From: Pseudomonas hamedanensis
GTDB taxonomy: Bacteria; Pseudomonadota; Gammaproteobacteria; Pseudomonadales; Pseudomonadaceae
Assembly: GCF_014268595.2 (NCBI RefSeq)
Contig: NZ_CP077091.1
Coordinates: 5,438,001-5,502,000, forward strand
Length of the DNA stretch: 64,000 nt
Direction of reading: 5' to 3'
The notes under the pieces are model-generated. The model was not told the DNA's origin. It saw nothing but the letters and a program-made list of their open reading frames with translations, and searched no databases. Position numbers and translations under genes: made by a program. The first letter of the stretch is position 1. The number at the start of each line of letters is the position of its first letter. This document shows, in pieces, positions 1 through 8,022 of the stretch.

Positions 1-256
1 TGACCGACAGCACGGTGTTCAGAGGATCGGAGGCTGCGGCCAGCTTGGCCGACTCGCCGACTTCGACGCGGTCGGCGTGATAACGCACGGCGGACGGCAG
101 GATGACCTGCCCGTTGGCGTCGGCCAGCGGCTCGGACAGACCACTGCGCAGCGCAGCGACCAGCGAATTGGTAGTACCCAAGTCGATCCCCACAGCCAGA
201 CGGCGCTGGTGCGGTTGAGGACTTTGGCCGGGTTCGGCGATCTGCAGTAGAGCCAT
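1..256 (-). CDS. hscA: Fe-S protein assembly chaperone HscA (N-terminal part, cut by window edge)
   Basis: Hsp70-family ATPase that works with HscB to release Fe-S clusters from the scaffold IscU. Only the first 85 codons lie in the window. The start ATG gives [11 protein letters not shown], and the phosphate-binding motif [13 protein letters not shown] follows near residue 22, as in the actin-like ATPase fold of HscA/DnaK. It is the last visible gene of the isc operon, 51 bases downstream of hscB on the same strand. The position after hscB points to HscA and not DnaK. Confidence 0.95.
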   Translation of the reverse strand, partial: MALLQIAEPGQSPQPHQRRLAVGIDLGTTNSLVAALRSGLSEPLADANGQVILPSAVRYHADRVEVGESAKLAAASDPLNTVLSV

Positions 257-307
257 GGTGATCAGGTCTTATCTGTCTGTCAGGCGTGCAATCAGGGCAG
301 CACTGGG

Positions 308-829
308 TTAATCGTCGAGGCGCTCTTCTAGCTGGCGCACTTCGTAGGTGAGCTTGTCGAGGAATTGCATGCGCCGCATCAGGCGTTCGGCCTGCTCGCG
401 TTGTGCCGCATCATCCCAACAGGCTGCGAAGCTTTCGTTGAGTTGTTCCTGAGCTGCTTTCAGGCGACGCTTGAACACCGCGACACCGTCGAGGTCGGCA
501 CTGTCCTGCAGATCTTCGAGTTCTTCGCGCCATTGCATCTGCTGCAAAAGAAACTCGGGATCGTGGACTGTGACTTCCATCGGCACTTCATGCCCGCTGA
601 TTTTCAGCAGATAGCGTGCACGCTGGGCCGGGCTCTTTAGCGTCTGATAGGCGTCGTTGAGCCGCGCCGATTGCTCGAGCGCCGAGCGCTGCTCACGCTC
701 GGAAGCGTCGGCAAAGCGGTCAGGATGAACGCCGCGCGCCAACTCACGATAGCGCGTGGCCAACTGCTCGAGATCCAGGCGGAAGCTCGGTTGCAGCTCG
801 AATAAAGCGAAATGACAAGGAATACCCAC
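308..829 (-). CDS. hscB: Fe-S co-chaperone HscB, GTG start
   Basis: J-domain protein that brings IscU to HscA and stimulates its ATPase. The N-terminal J domain carries the HPD motif ([11 protein letters not shown]), and the C-terminal half is the helical IscU-binding region. I place the start at a GTG at 827-829, giving a 173-residue product beginning (V/M)[11 protein letters not shown], the family's usual length. The longer reading from 868 would overlap the end of iscA and add an unrelated basic stretch. The gap to iscA is 8 bases, so the two are probably translationally linked. Confidence 0.93.
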   Translation of the reverse strand: MGIPCHFALFELQPSFRLDLEQLATRYRELARGVHPDRFADASEREQRSALEQSARLNDAYQTLKSPAQRARYLLKISGHEVPMEVTVHDPEFLLQQMQWREELEDLQDSADLDGVAVFKRRLKAAQEQLNESFAACWDDAAQREQAERLMRRMQFLDKLTYEVRQLEERLDD

Positions 830-837
830 GACCAGCC

Positions 838-1161
838 TCAGATGTTGAAGCTTTCGCCGCAGCCACATTCACCGCGCACGTTGGGGTTGTTGAACTTGAA
901 GCCTTCGTTCAACCCTTCCTTGACGAAATCGAGCTCGGTGCCGTCCAGGTAGGCCAGGCTTTTCGGGTCGATGATCACTTTCTGACCATGACTTTCAAAC
1001 ACCTGATCCTCTTCACCCACTTCGTCGACGAATTCCAGTACATAGGCGAGACCGGAACAGCCCGTGGTGCGAACACCCAAGCGGATACCCTCGCCCTTAC
1101 CGCGCCCTGCTAAAGAGCGCTGAATATGCTGAGCAGCCGCTTCTGTCATCTGGATAGCCAT
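838..1161 (-). CDS. iscA: Iron-sulfur cluster assembly protein IscA
   Basis: A-type Fe-S carrier of 107 residues that receives clusters or iron and passes them to apo-proteins in the cytoplasm. The three conserved cysteines are visible: one in TTGCSGLAY and two in the C-terminal GECGCGESF. The length is normal. It lies 23 bases after iscU in the isc operon and just ahead of hscB. Confidence 0.97.
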   Translation of the reverse strand: MAIQMTEAAAQHIQRSLAGRGKGEGIRLGVRTTGCSGLAYVLEFVDEVGEEDQVFESHGQKVIIDPKSLAYLDGTELDFVKEGLNEGFKFNNPNVRGECGCGESFNI

Positions 1162-1184
1162 GGAAACTCCTTACCTAACGCGGA

Positions 1185-1571
1185 TCAGATCAAGCCTTTC
1201 TTCTGCTTGTAATCGCGAACAGCCGCCTTGATAGCGTCTTCAGCGAGTACCGAGCAGTGGATTTTCACTGGCGGCAGGGCCAGTTCTTCGGCCAGCTGAG
1301 TGTTCTTGATGGTTTCGGCTTCGTCCAGGGTCTTGCCCTTCATCCACTCGGTAGCGAGGGAGCTGGAGGCGATTGCCGAACCGCAACCGTAGGTCTTGAA
1401 CTTGGCGTCTTCGATAACGCCCTGATCGTTGACCTTGATCTGCAGACGCATCACGTCGCCGCACGCCGGCGCGCCGACCATGCCGGTGCCGACATCAGGA
1501 TCTTCCGCGTTCATCTTGCCGACGTTGCGCGGGTTTTCGTAGTGGTCGATGACCTTTTCGCTGTAAGCCAT
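1185..1571 (-). CDS. iscU: Fe-S cluster scaffold protein IscU
   Basis: Scaffold on which IscS-derived sulfur and iron are assembled into [2Fe-2S] clusters. The 128-residue product starts MAYSEKVIDHYENPRNVG; a reading three codons longer is possible but unusual for the family. Cluster-ligand cysteines occur in GAPACGDVM, KTYGCGSAI and KIHCSVLA. The LPPVK motif recognised by HscA is present just before the last cysteine. It lies between iscS and iscA. Confidence 0.97.
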   Translation of the reverse strand: MAYSEKVIDHYENPRNVGKMNAEDPDVGTGMVGAPACGDVMRLQIKVNDQGVIEDAKFKTYGCGSAIASSSLATEWMKGKTLDEAETIKNTQLAEELALPPVKIHCSVLAEDAIKAAVRDYKQKKGLI

Positions 1572-1672
1572 GATTCTCAATCCTCACTCATCAGGGCCGC
1601 TCTTGAGGCCCTGCAACTGCGCTGCGTAAATCGCCGCGTCGCTACAGGGTCTGTATCCGGCGGCTTCTATAG

Positions 1673-2887
1673 TTAGTGTGCCGCCCACTCGATTTTCGAG
1701 ATATCGACGCCGTCTTTGTACATGTCCCACAGCGGCGACAAAGCGCGCAGCTTGGTAACGGCCTCGCAGACTTTCTGCGCGGCGTAGTCGATTTCTTCTT
1801 CGGTGGTGAAACGGCCGAAGGTGAAGCGGATCGAGCTGTGTGCCAGTTCGTCGTTGCGGCCCAAGGCGCGCAGTACGTACGAAGGCTCCAGCGACGCCGA
1901 GGTGCAGGCCGAACCGGACGATACCGCCAGATCCTTGAGCGCCATGATCAGCGACTCGCCTTCAACGTAGTTGAAGCTCAGGTTCAGGTTGTGCGGAACA
2001 CGGGCGGTCAGACTGCCGTTGACGTACAGCTCTTCCAGGTGCTCGACCTGCTTGTAGAAACGGTCGCTCAAGGCTTTGATGCGCACGTTCTCGGCGGCCA
2101 TGTCTTCTTTAGCCACGCGGAACGCTTCGCCCATGCCGACAATCTGGTGGGTCGCCAGGGTACCGGAACGCATGCCGCGCTCGTGACCGCCGCCGTGCAT
2201 GGTCGCTTCGATGCGCACACGCGGCTTGCGGCTGACGTACAGCGCGCCGATACCTTTAGGGCCATAAGTCTTGTGGGCGGAAAACGACATCATGTCGACT
2301 TTCAGTTTCTGCAGATCGATCTCGACCTTGCCAGTGGACTGAGCGGCGTCGACATGGAACAGCACGCCTTTGGCGCGCAGCATCTCGCCGATGGCGGCGA
2401 TGTCATTGACGGTGCCGATTTCGTTGTTGACGTGCATCACCGACACCAGAATGGTGTCTTCGCGCAGTGCCGCGTCGATCATTGCAGGGGTGATCAGACC
2501 GTCTTCGGTAGGCTCGAGGTAGGTCACTTCGAAACCTTCACGCTCCAGCTGGCGCATGGTGTCGAGGACAGCCTTGTGCTCAATCTTGCTGGTGATCAGG
2601 TGCTTGCCCTTGGAGGCATAGAAATGTGCCGCGCCCTTGATAGCCAGGTTGTCGGACTCGGTCGCACCGGAGGTCCAGACGATTTCACGCGGGTCGGCAT
2701 TGACCAGATCGGCCACCTGACGGCGAGCGTTTTCGACGGACTCTTCAGCCTTCCAGCCGAACACGTGGGAACGGGACGCCGGGTTACCGAAGTTTCCGTC
2801 GACCAGCAGGCATTCACTCATTTTCTGCGCAACACGCGGATCAACCGGGGTGGTTGCAGAGTAATCAAGGTAAATCGGCAATTTCAT
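1673..2887 (-). CDS. iscS: Cysteine desulfurase IscS
   Basis: PLP enzyme that converts cysteine to alanine and a protein-bound persulfide for Fe-S clusters, tRNA thiolation and other sulfur uses. The 404 residues match the group I IscS length. The PLP lysine is in [12 protein letters not shown] and the mobile-loop catalytic cysteine in [10 protein letters not shown]. The start [16 protein letters not shown] is typical. It follows iscR by 50 bases and precedes iscU by about 100 bases. Confidence 0.98.
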   Translation of the reverse strand: MKLPIYLDYSATTPVDPRVAQKMSECLLVDGNFGNPASRSHVFGWKAEESVENARRQVADLVNADPREIVWTSGATESDNLAIKGAAHFYASKGKHLITSKIEHKAVLDTMRQLEREGFEVTYLEPTEDGLITPAMIDAALREDTILVSVMHVNNEIGTVNDIAAIGEMLRAKGVLFHVDAAQSTGKVEIDLQKLKVDMMSFSAHKTYGPKGIGALYVSRKPRVRIEATMHGGGHERGMRSGTLATHQIVGMGEAFRVAKEDMAAENVRIKALSDRFYKQVEHLEELYVNGSLTARVPHNLNLSFNYVEGESLIMALKDLAVSSGSACTSASLEPSYVLRALGRNDELAHSSIRFTFGRFTTEEEIDYAAQKVCEAVTKLRALSPLWDMYKDGVDISKIEWAAH

Positions 2888-2937
2888 GGACTATCTCCTA
2901 AATCAGGGCTGGCGTGCCGCGGGTAGCTCTTCGGCTG

Positions 2938-3429
2938 TCATTCGACGGCGGACGCTTCAATCTTGTCCAGGCGTGGCGCCTTGCTGCTGCAACGGCGCTG
3001 GTCCTGACGCTGGGCCACTTCTTGTACCTCACGGCGAGTCACAAGGTCGGCCAAGCTGATACCGCTCAGAAATTCGTGAATCTGCAGGCTCAAGTCGCAC
3101 CACAGATGATGGGTCAGGCAGGTGTCGCCGGAATGGCAATCACCCTGGCCCTGGCACTTGGTCGCATCGACCGATTCATTCACCGCATCGATCACCTGGG
3201 CGACCTGGATGCCCTGCATCTCGCGGGACAATTGGTAGCCACCACCCGGACCGCGAACGCTGGAAACCAGGTTGCTGCGGCGCAGCTTGGCGAACAGCTG
3301 TTCGAGGTAGGACAGGGAGATGCCTTGGCGCTCGGAGATATCGGCCAGAGACACCGGCCCGTGCTGCGCGTGCAGCGCCAGGTCAAGCATGGCGGTCACG
3401 GCGTATCGGCCTTTTGTAGTCAGTCGCAT
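2938..3429 (-). CDS. iscR: Rrf2-family Fe-S regulator IscR
   Basis: [2Fe-2S]-binding transcription factor that represses the isc operon when clusters are sufficient. The N-terminal winged helix begins [18 protein letters not shown]. Three cluster cysteines occur in [15 protein letters not shown], the IscR pattern. The product has 163 residues. The promoter upstream contains an IscR type-1-like site, which fits autoregulation. It is the first gene of the isc operon; cysE lies upstream beyond a REP pair. Confidence 0.97.
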   Translation of the reverse strand: MRLTTKGRYAVTAMLDLALHAQHGPVSLADISERQGISLSYLEQLFAKLRRSNLVSSVRGPGGGYQLSREMQGIQVAQVIDAVNESVDATKCQGQGDCHSGDTCLTHHLWCDLSLQIHEFLSGISLADLVTRREVQEVAQRQDQRRCSSKAPRLDKIEASAVE

Positions 3430-3461
3430 GGACAGTTACCACGGAGTTCGGAATGGGCGGG

Positions 3462-3494
3462 AGTATGCAATTCCCGAGCATTTAAGTCAACTAT
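3462..3494 (-). promoter_or_regulatory. iscR promoter with an IscR type-1-like operator
   Basis: On the minus strand a -35 TTGACT (3490-3485) and a -10 CATACT (3467-3462) are 17 bases apart and about 35-60 bases upstream of the iscR start. Overlapping the -35 and spacer, 3494-3470 matches the published E. coli type-1 IscR consensus at 21 of 25 positions by my hand alignment (ATAGTTGACT half, then a weaker half). The placement suggests repression by holo-IscR. The promoter itself is a prediction. Confidence 0.7.
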
Positions 3495-3589
3495 AAGACC
3501 TAGTGCTTTAGTCGGGTTTACCCGCAAAAGAGCGCGCGCACTATAGCAAAGACGGGTTGTGGACAGCCAGTGATACCGAGCCATCGTTC

Positions 3590-3654
3590 ATCGCGAGCAG
3601 GCTCACTCCTACATTTGAAATACGCTCCCCTGTAGGAGTGAGCCTGCTCGCGAT
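3590..3654. repeat. REP inverted pair, family 1
   Basis: Two perfect 24-base inverted arms (3590-3613 and 3631-3654) with core GAGCAGGCTCACTCCTACA, separated by 17 bases. This is the Pseudomonas REP family also found here at 6264, 41935 and 54944. It lies between cysE and iscR and could form an mRNA hairpin at the 3' side of neither gene's coding region. Confidence 0.9.
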
Positions 3655-3668
3655 AGCAACGGCTCGGT

Positions 3669-4445
3669 TTAACTGGCCTGACTCTGATCCTTGCCCTTCA
3701 CACTGGCGAAATCTTCTTCGCGCAGCTCAGGCAGATCTTTCGCACAGTAATTGCTGCCCAGATCTTTCAGCGCGCCGCACATCCCTTCCAACCGACCGTC
3801 CACCGCTTGCAGGTGATCGAGCAACTGGCCGATGGCGCGGGCCACCGGATCGGGCATGTCTTCACTGACACCGTAGGCATCGAAACCAATCTTCTCCGCC
3901 ATGGCCTTGCGCTTGGCGTCCTGCTCTTCATCGGTCTTGACGATGATCCGCCCCGGAATCCCCACCACGGTGGCGCCCGGCGGCACTTCTTTGGTCACTA
4001 CGGCGTTGGAGCCGACCTTGGCGCCGGCACCCACCGTAAATGGCCCCAACACCTTGGCACCAGCACCGACTACCACGCCGTCGCCCAGCGTCGGATGGCG
4101 CTTGCCTTTGTTCCAACTGGTGCCACCCAGGGTCACGCCTTGATAGATAGTCACGTCGTCGCCGATTTCGGCGGTCTCGCCAATCACGATGCCCATGCCG
4201 TGGTCGATGAAGAAACGCCGCCCGACTTTCGCACCGGGATGGATCTCGATCCCGGTCAGCCAGCGACCGAAGTTCGACACCAGTCGCGCCAGCCATTTCA
4301 GCTCGTTGCGCCAAAGCATGCCGGCCAGACGATGAATCCAGATCGCATGCATGCCGGGGTAGCAGGTCAGGACTTCAAAAGCGTTACGCGCCGCCGGGTC
4401 TCGATGGAATACGCTCTGGATATCTTCACGCAAACGCTCAAACAT
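3669..4445 (-). CDS. cysE: Serine O-acetyltransferase CysE
   Basis: Transfers acetyl from acetyl-CoA to serine, giving O-acetylserine, the precursor of cysteine. The N-terminal helical domain is followed by a left-handed beta-helix of hexapeptide repeats at about residues 70-190, including [18 protein letters not shown] and GVTLGGT. The product has 258 residues if the second of two adjacent ATGs is used. It lies immediately after trmJ and upstream of iscR. The link to iscS is sensible because cysteine is the sulfur source for Fe-S clusters. Confidence 0.95.
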   Translation of the reverse strand: MFERLREDIQSVFHRDPAARNAFEVLTCYPGMHAIWIHRLAGMLWRNELKWLARLVSNFGRWLTGIEIHPGAKVGRRFFIDHGMGIVIGETAEIGDDVTIYQGVTLGGTSWNKGKRHPTLGDGVVVGAGAKVLGPFTVGAGAKVGSNAVVTKEVPPGATVVGIPGRIIVKTDEEQDAKRKAMAEKIGFDAYGVSEDMPDPVARAIGQLLDHLQAVDGRLEGMCGALKDLGSNYCAKDLPELREEDFASVKGKDQSQAS

Positions 4446-4448
4446 CAT

Positions 4449-5219
4449 TTAGTCCTTCCGCTTCAGAAGCTCGCCACGGGCCGCTTTTTGGGTTTCCGTG
4501 AGGATGCCACGCAAAATATTCATTTCCGCCCGGCTGACCGAGCTGCGTCCGTACAACCGGCGCAGGCGCGCCATCAAGTGTCGCGGTTTCTCCGGATCAA
4601 GGAATTCGATGGCGACCAGCGTCTGCTCCAGATGCTCATAGAATCGCTCCAGCTCATCCATGGTCGCCAGCTCGGCACTTTTCACCGAAGCCACTTCTTC
4701 TTTCTCGATCTTGCTCGGCTGACCCTGTGCCGCCAGCCAGGCCATGCGCACTTCATAACTCAACACCTGCACCGCCGCCCCAAGGTTCAGCGAACTGAAC
4801 GTCGGGTCAGATGGGATGTGTACGTGAAAGTGACATCGCTGCAGCTCTTCATTGGTCAGGCCGGAGTCTTCACGGCCGAACACCAGGGCAATTTCTGCGC
4901 CCTGCCCGGCTTCCTCGACCACTTTGCTGCCGCATTCGCGCGGATCGAGCAGCGGCCAGGGAATACGCCGGTCACGGGCGCTGGTGCCAAGCACCAGGTT
5001 GCAGCCGACCAGGGCATCTTCCAAGGTGGCGACGACTTGCGCGTTTTCAAGGATATCCCCCGCACCGGAGGCGCGGGCATCGGCCTCGTGGTGCGGAAAG
5101 AGCCGCGGTTCGACCAGCACCAGTCGCGACAGACCCATGTTTTTCATGGCGCGCGCGGCCCCGCCGATGTTGCCGGGGTGGCTGGTGTTGACCAGGACGA
5201 CACGAATGTTCTGCAGCAA
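4449..5219 (-). CDS. trmJ: tRNA (cytidine/uridine-2'-O-)-methyltransferase TrmJ
   Basis: SPOUT-class SAM-dependent methyltransferase that modifies the ribose of position 32 in several tRNAs. The N-terminus MLQNIRVVLVNTSHPGNIGG and the knot motifs ALVFGREDSGLTNEEL and SLNLGAAVQVLSYEVR are typical. The product has 256 residues, as usual for gamma-proteobacteria. It is the first gene of a minus-strand run with cysE and is divergent from suhB. Confidence 0.93.
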   Translation of the reverse strand: MLQNIRVVLVNTSHPGNIGGAARAMKNMGLSRLVLVEPRLFPHHEADARASGAGDILENAQVVATLEDALVGCNLVLGTSARDRRIPWPLLDPRECGSKVVEEAGQGAEIALVFGREDSGLTNEELQRCHFHVHIPSDPTFSSLNLGAAVQVLSYEVRMAWLAAQGQPSKIEKEEVASVKSAELATMDELERFYEHLEQTLVAIEFLDPEKPRHLMARLRRLYGRSSVSRAEMNILRGILTETQKAARGELLKRKD

Positions 5220-5300
5220 GGGAGGCGCTCTCGGACACAGGAAAGGGGGGCAAATCTTACAGAACAGCCTACCGTTAAGCTATGAAAGCGAACAGCGTCC

Positions 5301-5328
5301 TTCACCTGAAGAAAAGTTCTGATAGAAT
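5301..5328 (+). promoter_or_regulatory. Putative sigma-70 promoter of suhB
   Basis: A -35-like TTCACC (5301-5306) and a -10 TAGAAT (5323-5328) are spaced by 16 bases, about 37 bases upstream of the suhB ATG. The -10 is good and the -35 is weak. It is divergent to trmJ. Confidence 0.5.
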
Positions 5329-5364
5329 GCGCGGCTTTCTTTAACAACCTTAGGTGACACATCC

Positions 5365-6183
5365 ATGCAGCCCATGCTGAATATCGCGCTGCGCGCCGCC
5401 CGCAGCGCCAGTGAACTGATCTTCCGCTCCATCGAGCGCCTGGATACCATCAAGGTCGACGAAAAAGACGCCAAGGATTATGTATCCGAGGTCGATCGCG
5501 CCGCTGAACAGAAAATCATCGATGCCCTGCGCAAGGCTTACCCAAATCACTCGATCCAGGGTGAAGAGACCGGCCTGCACGCCGGCACCGGCATCGAAGG
5601 CGAAGAGTACCTGTGGATCATCGATCCACTGGACGGCACCACCAACTTCCTCCGTGGCATTCCTCACTTCGCCGTCAGCATCGCCTGCAAATACCGTGGT
5701 CGCCTGGAACACGCCGTGGTTCTGGATCCGGTTCGCCAGGAAGAATTCACCGCCAGCCGTGGTCGCGGCGCTCAACTGAACGGTCGTCGCCTGCGCGTCA
5801 GCGGTCGCACCAGCCTCGACGGCGCCCTGCTCGGTACCGGTTTCCCGTTCCGTGACGACCAGATGGACAACCTCGACAACTACCTGGGCATGTTCCGCGC
5901 CCTGGTTGGCCAGACTGCCGGCATCCGCCGCGCCGGTTCGGCGAGCCTGGACCTGGCTTATGTAGCTGCCGGTCGTTTCGATGCGTTCTGGGAATCGGGC
6001 CTGTCCGAGTGGGACATGGCGGCGGGCGCCCTGTTGATTCAAGAAGCCGGCGGACTGGTGAGCGACTTCACCGGCGGTCACGACTTCCTGGAAAAAGGTC
6101 ACATCGTTGCCGGCAACACCAAATGCTTCAAGGCAGTCCTGACGGCGATCCAGCCGCACCTGCCGGCTTCGCTGAAGCGTTAA
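5365..6183 (+). CDS. suhB: Inositol-1-monophosphatase SuhB
   Basis: Mg-dependent phosphatase of the inositol monophosphatase family. In gamma-proteobacteria SuhB also acts in rRNA antitermination, and in Pseudomonas it influences virulence regulation. Metal-site motifs are visible: GEETGL, WIIDPLDGTTNF and SEWDMAAGALLIQEAGG. The product has 272 residues and starts MQPMLNIALRAARSAS. It is a single-gene unit followed by a strong terminator. Confidence 0.95.
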   Translation: MQPMLNIALRAARSASELIFRSIERLDTIKVDEKDAKDYVSEVDRAAEQKIIDALRKAYPNHSIQGEETGLHAGTGIEGEEYLWIIDPLDGTTNFLRGIPHFAVSIACKYRGRLEHAVVLDPVRQEEFTASRGRGAQLNGRRLRVSGRTSLDGALLGTGFPFRDDQMDNLDNYLGMFRALVGQTAGIRRAGSASLDLAYVAAGRFDAFWESGLSEWDMAAGALLIQEAGGLVSDFTGGHDFLEKGHIVAGNTKCFKAVLTAIQPHLPASLKR

Positions 6184-6200
6184 GCTTTTCGCGGAACGAC

Positions 6201-6227
6201 AAAAGCACCTTTCGGGGTGCTTTTTTT
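6201..6227 (+). terminator. Rho-independent terminator of suhB
   Basis: Stem AAAGCACC / GGTGCTTT with a short loop followed by a run of seven T, 18 bases after the suhB stop. Confidence 0.9.
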
Positions 6228-6263
6228 ATGCCTGCAATTTGCCTGAACACACCACAAACCCAA

Positions 6264-6353
6264 TGTAGGAGTGAGCCTGCTCGCGATAGCGGTGTTTCAG
6301 CCACCACTTGTTTTGAATGATAAATAGCTATCGCGAGCAGGCTCACTCCTACA
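6264..6353. repeat. REP inverted pair, family 1 (opposite arm order)
   Basis: Two 27-base inverted arms (6264-6290 and 6327-6353) of the same family as at 3590. Here the arm beginning TGTAGGAGTGAG comes first, so the pair has the opposite orientation, with a 36-base centre. Confidence 0.9.
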
Positions 6354-6385
6354 AGGGGATTGCGGCGCTGCTTGAATCGCGAGCA

Positions 6386-6410
6386 CAAAAAAGCACCCCG
6401 CAGGGTGCTT
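6386..6410 (-). terminator. Terminator of the glycine-zipper gene
   Basis: Read on the minus strand, stem AAGCACCC / GGGTGCTT with a 4-base loop is followed by a run of T. It lies 19 bases past the stop of the gene at 6429-6977. Confidence 0.85.
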
Positions 6411-6428
6411 CTTGTAAACAGTCGGTCG

Positions 6429-6977
6429 TTACTGACCCGGCTCATTCTGCGACAGGATCAGCTTGCCTTCCTTGTCGACCGGAATCTGGTTGCCCGGATC
6501 GTGATCCATCCGCACTTTGCCTTCCTTGCCATCGAGCGAGTAGCGCACGTCGTAACCGACCACCTTGTCGCTGATGTCATTGACCGTGTTGCAGCGGGTT
6601 TGCGTGGTGGTGTAGGTGTCACGTTCCTGCATGCCCTCCTGCACCTTGTTACCGGCATAACCGCCACCGACCGCACCGGCTACCGTGGCAATTTTCTTGC
6701 CGGTGCCGCCGCCGATCTGATTGCCCAGCAGACCACCTGCCAGTGCACCGACCACCGTACCGGCGATCTGATGCTGATCCTTCACAGGCGCCTGACGAGT
6801 GACCGTCACGTCCTTGCACACTTCACGTGGAGTCTTGATCTGTGTCTTGACCGGTTCCACGGCCAGTACCTGCGCATACTCAGGGCCGCTTTTAACCAGG
6901 CTGTAGGTGGCAACAGCACCCCCGGCAGTCACACCGACAGCACCCAATACCGCACCAACCAGCATCGACTTGTTCAC
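6429..6977 (-). CDS. Glycine-zipper 2TM envelope protein
   Basis: The 182-residue product has an N-terminal membrane segment or signal (MNKSMLVGAVLGAVGVTAGG) and a central glycine-zipper region at about residues 70-115 (VVGALAGGLLGNQIGGGTGK, then AGAVGGGYAGNKVQEGMQ). This pattern is that of Rickettsia 17-kDa antigen/YmgG-like proteins. A C-terminal soluble domain contains one conserved-looking cysteine after the zipper. Function is unknown; membrane or outer-membrane association is inferred. It is a single-gene unit with its own terminator. Confidence 0.8.
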   Translation of the reverse strand: MNKSMLVGAVLGAVGVTAGGAVATYSLVKSGPEYAQVLAVEPVKTQIKTPREVCKDVTVTRQAPVKDQHQIAGTVVGALAGGLLGNQIGGGTGKKIATVAGAVGGGYAGNKVQEGMQERDTYTTTQTRCNTVNDISDKVVGYDVRYSLDGKEGKVRMDHDPGNQIPVDKEGKLILSQNEPGQ

Positions 6978-7036
6978 ATGAACCTCCTGACCATCACATA
7001 CGGGACAAGCCCGCGCTTCTCCCAGCCTTGGAGCAT

Positions 7037-7067
7037 AAAAAAAGGCGCGAGTTCAACTCGCGCCTTT
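7037..7067 (-). terminator. Terminator of the queA-tgt-yajC-secD-secF operon
   Basis: A near-perfect palindrome with stem GGCGCGAGTT / AACTCGCGCC is followed on the minus strand by seven T. It lies 32 bases past the secF stop. Confidence 0.9.
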
Positions 7068-7098
7068 CTTGGGCTGACAGCCGGAAAAACGATCGCCG

Positions 7099-8013
7099 TT
7101 ATGGACGGTCGTCGACTTCCTTTTCGGTGTTGGCCGGAGGAATCAGATCCTCGGTGGTCAGGTTCAGCCAGATCAGCACCACGTTGGCGATGTAGATCGA
7201 CGAGTAGGTACCCGCCAATACACCAATGAACAGCGCGATGGAGAAGCCGAACAGGTTGTCACCGCCGAAGAACAGCAGCGCCGCAATCGCCAGTAATGTG
7301 GAGATCGACGTGGCCATGGTGCGCAGCAGCGTTTGCGTGGTCGAGATGTTGATGTTCTCGATCAGCGTCGCCTTGCGCAGGACACGGAAGTTCTCACGCA
7401 CCCGGTCGAACACGACGATGGTGTCGTTCAGCGAGTAACCGATGATCGCCAGGACCGCCGCCAGCACCGTCAGGTCGAAGGTGATCTGGAAGAACGACAG
7501 AATACCGATGGTCACGATCACGTCGTGAATCAGCGAAACAATGGCGCCGACCGCAAATTTCCACTGAAAGCGGAAGGCCAGGTAGATCAGGATGCCGCCG
7601 AGCGCCAGCAGCATGCCGAGGCCGCCCTGGTCGCGCAGTTCTTCACCGACCTGCGGGCCGACGAACTCGACGCGCTTGACGGTCGCCGGGTTGTCGCCGC
7701 CGACTTTCAGCAGCGCCTCCGCTACCTGATGACCCAACTGCGGATCTTCGCCCGGCATACGCACCAGCAGATCGGTGGTCGCACCGAAGTTCTGCACGAC
7801 GGCGTCGTGGTAGCCGGAAGTCGCCAGTTGCTCGCGCACCTTGGTGACATCCGCCGGACGCTCGTAGGTCAGCTCGATGAGCGTACCGCCGGTGAAGTCC
7901 AGGCCCCAGTTCATGCCCTTGGTGGCGACGCTGAACAAGGCCAGCAATGTCAGGAAAACCGTGACGCCGAACGCGAAGTTGCGAACGCCCATGAAGTTGA
8001 TTGTACGTAACAT
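7099..8013 (-). CDS. secF: Protein translocase subunit SecF
   Basis: Inner-membrane partner of SecD that uses the proton gradient to help pull exported proteins through SecYEG. The 304 residues show a first membrane segment at about 12-30, a periplasmic loop with GLDFTGGTLIEL, and a C-terminal five-helix block containing GYSLNDTIVVFDRVREN, the SecD/F signature. It is separated from secD by 9 bases and is the last gene of the operon. Confidence 0.97.
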   Translation of the reverse strand: MLRTINFMGVRNFAFGVTVFLTLLALFSVATKGMNWGLDFTGGTLIELTYERPADVTKVREQLATSGYHDAVVQNFGATTDLLVRMPGEDPQLGHQVAEALLKVGGDNPATVKRVEFVGPQVGEELRDQGGLGMLLALGGILIYLAFRFQWKFAVGAIVSLIHDVIVTIGILSFFQITFDLTVLAAVLAIIGYSLNDTIVVFDRVRENFRVLRKATLIENINISTTQTLLRTMATSISTLLAIAALLFFGGDNLFGFSIALFIGVLAGTYSSIYIANVVLIWLNLTTEDLIPPANTEKEVDDRP

Positions 8014-8022
8014 GGCAGCCCC

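Noticed and set aside
1676..2926. 416-codon plus-strand frame opposite iscS
   Set aside because: Shadow of iscS codon usage; no signal for translation and composition typical of an antisense reading.
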